NCBI GenBank assembly: GCA_015680685.1
Contig: MNCI01009457.1
Location: 590,306-650,140 of the forward strand
Length of the DNA: 59,835 bases
Source of the DNA: Gnetum montanum
Taxonomy: Eukaryota > Streptophyta > Gnetopsida > Gnetales > Gnetaceae
Reading direction: 5' to 3'
The notes under the pieces are model-generated. The model was not told the DNA's origin. It searched no databases and saw only the letters and a program-made list of their open reading frames with translations. Below, one piece after another: positions 35,901 through 47,900 of this stretch (position 1 is its first letter; each line of letters starts with the position of its first letter). A program made the position numbers and the translations under genes.

Positions 35901-38900
35901 CTTTTTATAACCCTAGGGTTTTAGGAGGTCCATTGGACCTTGCTTCTTTGATGGTTTCTAAGGGTTTTTCCACCCCCACCGAATTTTTGACTGTACATAA
36001 TTCCTGGAGATTTTATCTTAATATAAGTGTCCAAACTCTTCTCAAAAAAAAGAAAAGAAAAAAAAAGGACCCCAATCGTGGATATCCTTCTTTATGTTTG
36101 CAAACCAAGTATGCTTAGGTCTAAGTTTTGTTGTTTCTTCTCAACTTTAATAAAGAATGTTAGAAAATTAGAAATATCGAATGTTAGGGATTTGCTTTTT
36201 GGTCAACTTCTTATTTGAAGTTGATTTGTTTCTTGATTGTTTCCGTTTGTAATTTTCTAGTTTAGGTGATTTTCTATTTTTTTTTTTCAGTTTGTTTCCT
36301 AATTTGTAGTGGAGTGCTAAGCCTTGGCTGGCTATATAATGTATCTTCCTGAGTGTAAATAAAATAATTCAGGGGATACACACATTTAGTGACCTTTGTT
36401 TTCATGGTATTAGAGCCGTGCAACTCCTGTCGACCCTAAATCTCAAATTTTCACTTTTTTTCTCCTTTGCCACCATGTCCAGCGCAAAGCAGTCCTCTAT
36501 GACGAATTCGTTAGGCATATCAACATGAACCTCCGGAGTAGTTGGACCTTTGACAGCAACATATGTGAATCACATGCTGCAGATCACACAACACAAGTTA
36601 AATGGATCAAACTTCCAAGAATGGTCTCAATCTGTGCTCCTCATCATTCGCGAAAAAGGCAAGATGGGATATTTAACCAATGAAACTCTTTCTCCACCTT
36701 CTAGTGATCCAAACACAAGTGTATGGGAGGTTGAAAATTCGATTGTCATGGCTTGGTTGATCAATTCCATGAAACCTGCAATTGGTCGAATGTATCTCTT
36801 CTTTAAAATTGCACAAGAAATTTGGAGAGCAGTTCAAGAGATGTATTTTGATATCGAAAACACATTTCAATGTTTCAAGATACGGTCACTCATTCACAAC
36901 ACATGCCAAGGAACCAAGACTGTCACAGAGTATTTTAATACCTTGACAGAACTATGGCAAGAGATGGATTTGTATTATACCATCAATTGGAAGTGTCATG
37001 ATGATGGTGTTCTCTACAATAAGATGTTGGAAAAGGATCATGTCTTTGATTTTTTACAAGGACTAAACAAGGAACTCGATGAAGTTAGAGGGAGAATCCT
37101 TGGGATGAAGCCACTTCCATCAATTTGAGAGGCTTTTGCCAAAGTTTGTAGAGAAGAAAGTCACAAGAAAGCGATGCTTCATGGTTCTTTGAATAATATG
37201 ATTGAAGAGTTATCTCAAAATTCTGCTCTTGCTGCCAATAAAAGGGAGATGAATTCCAACCCGAAGGTGTTCGGTTATGGTGCAAGCACTACTATAAACC
37301 AAATCACACAAAGGAGACATGTTGGGACGTCCATGGTAAGCTACATGACTGGAAACCTCGAAGTTAGCAATGGAACAACACCACGACCCATGTTGCCAAA
37401 GCCACTATTGATGCACAGAAGCCAAATCAGTTCCCTTTCACACTTGAGCAAATGGAAGTATTGAAGACCCTTTTGAACCCACAGAAAAATAATCGAGAGC
37501 TCAGGTCAAAGTCATCCACATCCACTACTATTTTTGCACGGTGAGGTAACAACCCATCATGACCACATGACAAGTTCAAAAGGTATTTTTTCTATGTACC
37601 AAAAGTGCAATGATAACTTGACAGTCATTGTAGCTAATGGTAGTTCATCTGTGGTTGTTGGTGTTGGAGATATTACCTGTTGTGGTCTTAATTTGAAATT
37701 GATCCTTCATGTTCCTAGTTTACGATATAACCTTCTTTCTATTAGCAAAATAACAAAGGATCAAAATTGTTCAGTAACTTTTTTTGGTGATCATTGTGAA
37801 TTTCAGGATTTGTCTTTGGGGAAGATGATTGGCAATGCTGAAGAACGTTGAGCTCTATACTATCTCACTAGTTCTTCTCCAAAACCGAAAGCATCGACTC
37901 TTGTTTCTTTGTCTGCTACTTCTAAGTCAAAGGTAATGCTTTGGCATAATCATTTGGGTCATCCTAGCTTACAGTATTTAAAGCATTTGTACCCAAATTT
38001 ATTCAGCAGTAGAGATCCATCTTTCTTCCATTGTGAGTCATGTATTTTTGCAAAGAAAACTCAAAAAGCATATCTTGCTCATACGCACTAATCTTCAAAA
38101 CCATTTCATTTGATCCATACTGATATATGGGGACCTTCCTGGATAAATTCCTTAACTGGAACCTGATGGTTTATTACATTTATTGATGATCATACTCAAG
38201 TCTGTTGGGTTTATCTATTGAAAGAAAAATCTGAAATTGTGTCCACCTTCATACAATTTCACAAAATGGTTCAAAATGTGTTTCAATCTACCATTCAAAT
38301 ACTTTGTACTGATAGTGGTAGAGAATATTTTTCACATGAACTCCGAGACTACCTAATTAATCATGGAATTATTCATCAGAGTTCATGCACCTATACTCCC
38401 CAACAAAACGATGTTGTCGAATGCAAAAATCATCATCTCCTTGAGATTCCTCGTTCTCTAATGTTCATAAGTCATGTCCCACAATCATATTAGGGGGAAT
38501 CAGTCTTGACAACTGCCTATTTGATAAATAGGCTACCCTCTAAAGTTCTGAAATTCCACACCCCATTGAGTCGTCTAAAAAATCCTTTCCACATTTGAGT
38601 CTACTTCACTCCCTAGAGCCCAAAGTTTTTGGCTGTTGTGCCTTTGTCCTCAATACAAACCCTACTCGAAGTCAACTTGATGCCAAAGCCTTCAAATGTG
38701 TGTTCGTTGGATATTCTCCCACCCAAAAAGGATACAAATGTTATTGTCCTGAGTCAAAGCACTTCATTGTCTCCTTTGATGTAACATTTATTGAAAATCA
38801 GCCTTTCTATACTACAAGCTCACTTTAGGGGGAGAATAATGATCAAGAAGCAAACTATTGGGATCCATTCATCACTATTCAACTTCTAGTCCCACAACTG

Positions 38901-41900
38901 GGTCATTCTTCTTCATCTACTACCTCTCCAAACTTGTCCATGTCACAGGATGTAGGTGAAATGAGTCAAGGGGGAGAATTGGTGCAGCCTCAACATCAAA
39001 TTGAACTCCAAGTTTACTCAAGAAGACCTTGAGTTCCTTCTCAAAACCAGTCATTGGAACCAGAACCAAATCCTATGACACAAGGTAGTCAAAAAGGTAC
39101 TATTACAATAGATGATCTAGACATTCCTATTGCTATCAGAAAAGGAGTTAGATCATGTACTAAACATCTGATTTCAAATCATCTTTCATACTGTAAATTG
39201 TCTAAGAATTACATGGCTTTTATCTCTCAACTTGATGGTGTTGTGATTCCAAAAAATATCAATGAGGCAATTGCAAATTTGAAGTGGAAGGCAACAGTCA
39301 TGGAAGAGATGGAGGCCTTGAAGGAAAATGGCACTTGGAAAGTTGTTGATAGACCTAATGACAAAAAATTGGTGGGGTGTAAGTGGATTTTTACAATGAA
39401 AGTGGGATCTGATGGAAGAATAGAGATGTATAAGGCTCGCTTAGTGGCTCAAGGGTACACTCAAACTTATGGTATTGACTATGAAGAGATGTTTGCACCA
39501 GTATCAAAATTAAATTCTATTCGGGTTCTTGTATCCATTGTTGCAAACTTAGATTGAGAACTACATTAGATGGATGTATCAAATGCTTTTCTCAATAGAA
39601 ATTTGGAAGAAGAAGTATATATGAGACTACCACCTGGTTTTGAAGATGTAGAAAAGCCAGGTACTGTATGTAAACTAAAAAAGTCTCTCTATGGCCTTAA
39701 GCAGTCCCCAAGAGCGTGGTTCACTAGATTCAGTATAGTTATGAGGAATTTTGGTTACACTCAAGGTCAAGCAGACCACACATTGTTTGTGAAACAAGTT
39801 GAAGATGGAGAGAAAGCAATTTTGATAGTTTATGTGGATGATATGGTTATCACCAAAGATGATACTCTCGAGATAGACAACTTGAAGTACCTCCTGTAGT
39901 CTGAGTTCAAGGTTAAAGATCTAGGAAAGCTTAAATATTTTTTGGGAATAGAGATTGCTAGAAGTAAAAAGGGCATCTTTATTTCTCAAAGAAAATATAC
40001 ACTAGATCTCCTAAAGGAAGCAAGTAAACTTAGATGTAACCCATCTTCAACACCCATGGAGCAAAATTGGAAACACAAGATAGCTGAAGAGGATCCACTA
40101 GTGAGCAAGGAAAGATACCAATATCTTGTGGTTAAATTGATTTATCTCTAGTTAACTCAACCAAATATTGCTTATAGTGTTAGTGTGGTGAGCCAGTTTA
40201 TGTACTCTCCAACTAAGAGAGATCTAGAGGTTGTAGAACAGATTTTGAGGTATCTAAAGGAAACTCCAAGAACAGGTTTGCTCTTCTAGAAAAATGAGAG
40301 CAAAGAGATTGAAGGGTTTGCAGATGTAGATTGGGTAGGTTCTGCAGAAGACTCAAAGTCTACAATAAGTTATTGTACAAAATTGTGGGGTAACCTTGTA
40401 ACATGGAGAAGTAAAAAGCAAACCATTGTAGCAAGGAGCAGTGCTAAAGAAGAATATAGAGCAATAGCTCAAGGGATTTGTGAATTAATTTGGTTAGAAA
40501 GACTCCTAAAGGATTTGGATATACCTCTCAAATCCCCTATGAAGCTCTACAGTGATAGCAAGTCTACTATTGCCATAGTTCATAACCCATTCCAACATGA
40601 TCGAATGAAGCATGTGCGAATCAATAGAAATTTCATCAAATCTGAAATTGAGAACAAGACTGTCAGCCTACTCTACATTCCAACCTAGCTCCAAGCGTCA
40701 GATGTACTCACCAAGGCATTACTTAAGTTGGGATTTGAGCTAAATGTAAACAAGTTGGGAATGACCAATATTCATTCACCAACTTGAGGGGGAGTGTTAG
40801 AAAATTAGAAATTCCGAATGTTAGGGATTTGTTTTTTGGTCAACTTCTTACTTTAAGCTAATTTGTTTCTTAATTGTTTCCGTTTGTAATTTTCTAGTTG
40901 AGGTGATTTTCTAGTTTTTTCAGTTTGTTTCCTAATTTGTAGTTGAGTACTAAGCCTTGGCTGGCTATATAATGTATCTTCCTAAGAGTAAATAAAATAA
41001 TTCAGGGGATACAGATTTAGTGACCTTTGTTTTCAAAGAAACCTCTTTTAATAGGTGCATTGTCTAGTCTTCTTAGCACACGACCAAACCATCTAAGACA
41101 ACTTTCTTAAATCTTCTCATCTAGGACTATTACTTCCAAACTTTCCCTAATAAGAAACTTGATACTATCTTTCTTAGTGGCACCCAACATCCACCTAAGC
41201 ATTCACATCTTTGCTACATGCATACAATGAACCTATTGCTTTTTAATAAGTCAACATTTTGCACAATATAGAATAATAGGTTTGATAGCAATTTTGTAGA
41301 ATTTTCCTTTCAAGATAGTAGGGATTATTCTATCACATCGTACACCACCAATCTCATGCCATTTCATCCATCATGCTTCAATTATATTTGTCACATTCTT
41401 GTTAATCTCATCATCCATTTGAACAAGTGATCCCAAGTATTTGAGTTGCTTATATTGAGTAACTTCTTAGTTTTGAATTCGAACTTTGTATCTTTATTAG
41501 TTGCTATTCCACTAAAAATGCACTTCACATATTCTACTTTACTTCTACTAATCTTCAACCCCTTTGATTATGGGGTACCTCTGCAAATCTTCATTTTCAT
41601 AGCTAAGGCTGCCTTAGGTTGATCCACAAGTACAATATCATTTGGAAAGAGCATATTCCAAGGGATATCATACCTCTTTCATTTACTATTGTTCTAGTTA
41701 ATGTTAATGCATTGATGCTATGAGTGTATTGTTTTTCTTCAGGATTTTAGTTATTTTACTATAGTTTACTTTCTAGTTAGGATAGCAATTTGGGGGCCTG
41801 CCATCTTGCACTCATTGCAACCCATAGCATGTATTTGGTCATTCACTCTATCTTGTGATAGGAGGGAAAGAAAGATATAAATAAAAGATGGGAAGATAGA

Positions 41901-44900
41901 CTTGGTAGATCTATTGACCATAGGATAGAATAGGGAGAATATAGGAAGAAACAAAATAAAAAACTCTAAGTTAGGGAGTTAGATCCCGGATTATAGGACA
42001 ATAATAGATCATGGATGTCAGGGTGCTACAAACAAGCTTGCTCAATCAGGGTTGAAATGAGAAAGGCAGCTAAAGAGAGCGCTTTTTGGTGGTTTTGGCG
42101 CAAGTCTTCATCTGTATGGTGACCTTGTGTCAACAGGGTTAGTAAAGTACATCAATGATTTATTGTTGCTGACTAAAGTTTAACTGAGTTCCTCAACCTT
42201 GGTCAATTTGAGTTTTAAAGGTGAAGTTTGTTGAGTGAGGGCAAACAAAGTAGATCAACAAGCAAGACATGAACGAGCTCAAGGAAAACACAAGAGATAA
42301 GAAAGAAAGTAGCTCAATTGGGAAACATGAATCTTAGAGTCAAGCTAGGTGGGAGACTCGGTCAGAACAAAAATGGAAGACAGGAAATATAAGACCTAAG
42401 ACTAACTATCTAGCTCATTTGGGATAGGTAAAGGTAGAGAAAGGACAAACAAGCGAGATAAAAATGGATGAGCAGCCGGATCAATTTGACTATCTGACTA
42501 CAGTGAATATGGTATGACCGAGCCACCTATTCAATGTCATGGACAATGGGTTACCATATGACTCGATTACACACATTGAGATGCTAGGTGCGATAAACTT
42601 GGGACATTTTGTATATTGACTATGTTCATTTTGTACAGGATAGTAATGACTTTTGACAGTTGCCATTTTATTAAGGGGTAGCCAGATTTTGTATGTAGCA
42701 TGGCTGTATTTTCTCTGTTTCTAAATTAATACATACAATCCTGAATTCCCTCAAAAGACACATGGATCCCAAATAGCATGAGCGGTAGGTCTTTTATGTA
42801 AGGCTTCATCTACAGAATTAGTATCTTAGCAAAAGAAAGTTCTCCTTTTTAGATGCTCAATTGATAAAATAAAAACAAGTTACATTCAATTTAAGAAAAC
42901 AAAGCTCAACTGTTCCAATTTCTTAGTCTTGAGAGTGTCTTAGAATTACAATAACCTCACCTTCTGACATGGTTGTTTTCACCTCATCACTTTAACTTCT
43001 CATCTCAGTAGGGTAACTTGATGCTGTCATTCTTCTATAGCCATATGCTAGTAGACAAGTGAAAGGTTTTATAGGGATAATAAATGGAAAATACCGCTAT
43101 TGTTAAAATACATAACGATGATTGTCATTTAAACTTTTAATTTACATTTTCAATTTTTATTTTGGAAAGAATCTTCTGCTTCAGACCTGCACACTTGGAA
43201 AGGGATTCTTATTCTTTCATGCAGTCCAAAACAAGTGCTTTCTGACTCATGAAAATTTTACCAATTCAGTGATTTTAATCTATTTCTTTTTTTTTTAATT
43301 TCCCTGTTAAAAAGACAAAGGCAACTACATTTCCATTAAAGCAATTGAAATTTCGGGTAATGCTTATTTTGAAGTAATAATCTCCATTTAGCAAATCCTG
43401 TTGTATTTTTTGGGCAAGCCCGTTAATTAGACAAAATAAATGATCAAGGTAACTTGGGAACTTTATTTGTTGTATTGATCTATGCAAGGTATTTGGGGAG
43501 GAAAAGGCCAAGGAAAGTCATTTCAAACGGAACTCATTTTCAAAGCAATGGGGGTTGAGCCTGTTATACTATCTTCTGGAGAACTGGAATCAGAGAGAGC
43601 AGGTAACTGGCTGTGTTGTATAGGTCATTGATTCCATTCTAGAAAGCATTAATAGTTGTTTTCTTCATAGCTCTCTCCAGAAGGCCAGATGAAGAAATAA
43701 AATAATGTATCAAAAATAATGATCATGAAAATGTAAACTGCCTAATCGAACTTTCTTTTCCTTAATTCATTTATTTTTCAATTAAATTACTGATCGGGGT
43801 AGTAAACAACCATTTTCCAAGATAGAGGAATAGCCCCTTTTGATTTCATATATCCACCTAAAAAGCTTAGGTTAGAAAGGGTTAAGGTAGAACCCATACT
43901 TTTTCCCACTTAGAAACCTTCTCATGTTGTGTCTTCTTCTAAACTTTTGACTTTCTTGATTGACGAGTCAATTTTTTGGGTCCAAAGAAGTGACACTCTT
44001 CTATCATGCTGTAAGCATATGGCTATTTAAGATATTTTGCCAGTGGTAGGTGGCTAAAGAAGCTTAAGTTCTCTATAATTCTTTTAATGCATCTTGTTGG
44101 CTATATGTCTTTGGGTGTACCTATAGTCAAACCATTTCAGGTTCTAACTACCCTCCCCATGGCTCTATTTGAGATGTTTTACATAATGCGATTTTGAGTT
44201 AATTTATTATATTTTCTTCTTAAATGATCAGTGTGTATGGTATCTAAGTGCTTTTAGCTTTGATCAGTGATTTTCTTTTATTTTCTGGTGTGATGTTAAT
44301 TTTGCAACCTCCCCTTCCCCCTGTTGGGTCTCCAAAACCCTGTTCAGGTTCCAATCTGGGGCTTGACAATTGCAATGTATAAGACATACACGAACATGAA
44401 TCATAGAAAACATAACAAGACTACTCATTTTAAGATGATTCATGAAGCATTGGTCAACAATATTATGGTGTGTCTTTATCTTTTAAGTCTTTTGATATAA
44501 ATTTTTATGTTAGTATGAATACGTTTAGTTAGTCTTTTCATTAGAAGATTTATTTGAAGAATACCAAATAACTCCCCCATACAAAATTGCCAACTGTGGC
44601 AGCCTTTCTCCCGTGCCGAACTCCATGCCGCTATGCAGACCATGCCGGCGGATAAAGCCCTAGGACCGGATGGGTGGCCCATCGAATTCTTCCGCGAATT
44701 CGAAGACTTGATTGGGCAAAATCTACTTGATGCCTTTAACCGGATGCTAGCCTAGCAACAGGTTTGTAAGGAAATCAACTGCTCCCGCATGGTCCTGCTC
44801 CCGAAGACGGCCAACCCCACATCTCCAGGACATTTCTGCCCCATTGGAGTTTGTAACTCCCTCCTGAGACTTTTCTCGTGGATGGTGGTAGGATGGCAGC

Positions 44901-47900
44901 CCTCATGCCACACTTGGTCAGGCAGCACCAGGTTGGGTTCGTCAAAGGCTATCATCTCTAGGATCAAGTGCTACTCCTACAGGAAATCCAGCACTCTCTC
45001 AAAATTTCCAAATTCCCCAGACTTTGCATCAAATTAGATATCACAAAGACTTATGACTCTGTAAGCTGGACCGCCCTCAGGACTGTAATGCAGGCAAAAG
45101 GGTTTACGAAACCTTTTGTGGACTTGTGCCTCTAGATTCAAAAGGGAGGACGTTATTCGCTAGACATTGACAACCACCTCTGGGGCTTCCAAGGCACAAG
45201 TCGCGGGCTGCGCCAACGAGACCCCTTGTCCCCGCTCCTTTTTCTCCTGGTGATGGACCTCTTGCACACATACTATGCAGAGGAAGGCGTCCATGGTCTG
45301 GACATCCATGGAATCAGATGCTTAACCACCCACTACACTGACAATACGATGATCTTCACCTGTGCCGCCGTGCCCCAAGCTTGGGCGCTCCTGCGGGCAA
45401 TGGACAGGATGAAGAGGGAAGTGGGGCTAACCACCAACACAGGCAAGTTTGTGATATACCTAACCCATACCCACCCCAGTGTTTGCACTAAGATCATCTA
45501 GATCTTGGGGATTCTCCCGGGGAGCGAGGACACGTACCTGGGAATGCCAATGCACAACTGGCACAAATAGTGAACCTGGTAGGTGCTCATAATGAAACTT
45601 CAAACACGCATGGCTCACTGGGCGAACAGGTTCCTGTCCCGCAAAGGGAAGATCATACTAGCGACTACTGTGCTGGTGGCCATGGCGAGATTCACCGCCT
45701 CCATGGCCACACTACCGTCCGGCGTCATGCAGTGCATTGACGCGATCACTTGTGATTTCGTGTGGTTCAAGGGCCAAGGCGGATAGAAGATGCACCTGGT
45801 TTCTTGGGAGAAGACCGCACGCCCCCGCCAGGCGGGCGGTGTCGACATCCTTCAATTTGCCATTGAGGTCGCCTTGCGCAGGTAGCAACTTCTCCACAGA
45901 ATCTCCACGTTGTCTGACGACCCCCCCCCCCAGTTGGTGCAACTCCTAGTACGGAAATACCGACCTTGGGAGGCTACCCGTGTCTAACTCCCTGGTCTGG
46001 CGCCAACTCTATGCCCATGTCCACACCCTCACCCACGAAGACGAGGCCGCATTACACCCCCGTGAACTGCTCAAACGCCAATTCCTGGAGGATCCTCGTT
46101 GGAAGCACCTATGGAAAGGTTGCCTGCTGGAAAAAATTAAGGCTTTTGGGTGGCTGGTCCTGAACAAGGCGCTTCCCGTACGGACAAGTCTGTAGGCACG
46201 TGGGATGCACATTAACACCATCTGCCCGATGTGCAATCAACGCGATGAGACGCACCAACACTTCGTGCATGAGTGCCACGTCGCTAGGAACTTCTGGAGT
46301 ATGGCCGGCCTCCCCCCGCTCGAATGTTACGGCAATTCGCAGATGCTTGCCGCCTTATGGACCCTCTGGTGTGCCAGGAATGATCAGGTCTTCAGAGGGA
46401 CAACTATCCCCTCACCCGCTACGCTAGCTTACCGGTTCAGAAGATTGTGGGACGAAATTACTGCACTAATGGCATCGCATGCCTATCTCAAGCTGCCAGC
46501 TACCGACATTCAAAAACAAATTGATCTCTGGCAGATGGTTTCGCAGATGGGTTGGACTACCTTACTTCAATGCATCGTGGCGGACCTGGAGATGGACGTC
46601 CAACTGTTCTATGCAAACTAGAACGGGGAGTACATGGTGTTGCGTGGACGCCAAATCCAAGTGATGGTTGACGCTTTGGTTGAGGCGATTGGTGCCCCCG
46701 CAACGGGGGACTTGATTCCCCCTGTGGCTCGATCCCAGGCGGACACCGTCAAGTTCTTCCAGGGCTCCATTCCCCGGACGGCCAGCGGCCACATCTAGGG
46801 GTCAGCCCTCTTGCCAGCCTGGCGGGCCGCAGCCGCGATGGTGGAGCGTTACTTCATTCAGTCGGGTTCCCACCACAGACTCAACGGGGTGCACTTCATG
46901 TTTCTCAAGTGCATATGCGCCGAGACTCCTATTAACCTCCCCACTTCCTCTGGGAGTCTCTGCAACGACGCCAGCCTGGCCGACACCCAGGGGTGATCCA
47001 TGCTCTTTGGCGGTTTGGCACTCCGGTTCCGCCGCTCCGGCTACCGCTCAGGCCTACACTGGTGTATCAAAGGCGGAGGGGGAGCAGAGGTCATCCAGCG
47101 AAGGGTGACATGATCTCGGCTGAGCCTGCAGCCGTGTCCTCCTGGGACCTTGCGGGTGGGGGTTGCGTGCAGGGTGGGCCAACCCAAACCCTGCTGCGGG
47201 ATTCGTCAGTTGCGGATACCGACCCCAAAACGATCATGACTGGGCAGGCGAGCAATGACAGGGGGCCAGTTCGGGCTACTAGGGGAGCACTTTCTGGGAA
47301 ACAGACCCTACCCCCGCACTCTTACAACCAGATGCTGCAATGGATTGAGAGTGTCATCAATGACCACATGACAGGTATTGCCCGGCTAATTGAAGAGAAT
47401 TGTTGTCGCCTGGCTACTGGCCCAAGTGCGCAGTTCCTGGACCTCCAAACCCTCAAGGAGAGTCGGAGCTCTAACCATGACCACCCCAAAAGCCCCTAAC
47501 GTGGGGTGGGGTGCTGGGACGTGCCTGGCTCAGTCCAAAATACTGTTTCAAGGTCCGAGGTTGGGACCTTTAACTTGCTAACAGGGATGCCCTAATGCGG
47601 TTGGGACTTGCGGGGGGCCTCGGGGTTTGGGTCCATTGTCGGTGTGGGGTCAGCTACCCTGGCCTACACTATACCTTTGTAAGGTTACTATTCCTATTTT
47701 TGCATACGTGATTGTTTCCATTCTTACACACATATTGTTTCCCTTGTTGTGCAGGTTCTGTTTTTTGGAAAAACGATTGAGAGATTTTATTCCAAAAAAG
47801 AAATGTACAAATGTACACAAAGGTCACCGACCCAAGGCTGCAAACCCAACCACATGACCCAACTGTCACCTGCAACTTTTACTGTGAGCTCCCACATGCT

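Larger units (their letters stand above)
36158..41035 (+). mobile_element. Complete Ty1/copia LTR retrotransposon
   Basis: The 5' LTR 36158-36404 (247 bp) and 3' LTR 40795-41035 (241 bp) are highly similar, both starting TGTTAG and ending TTTTCA. The 5-bp duplication AAGAA is at 36153-36157 and 41036-41040. The primer-binding site TGGTATTAGAGCC (initiator-Met tRNA type) starts at 36405, and the polypurine tract GAGGGGGAG precedes the 3' LTR. The order gag - protease - integrase - RT - RNase H is Ty1/copia. It is coding-defective but structurally intact. Confidence 0.97.
30713..43488 (+). other. Intron 4 (12,776 bp)
   Basis: GTAAAA...TGCAAG. It contains LINE B, the complete copia element, the RTE-type LINE relic and unassigned DNA. 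In 30,713-32,200 the only notable open frame (31,446-31,655) is unrecognised and lies just before a 60-nt T-rich tract. 41,750-43,480 holds no recognised coding sequence; a sequence near 42,720-42,760 resembles a LINE 3' end. Confidence 0.8.
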
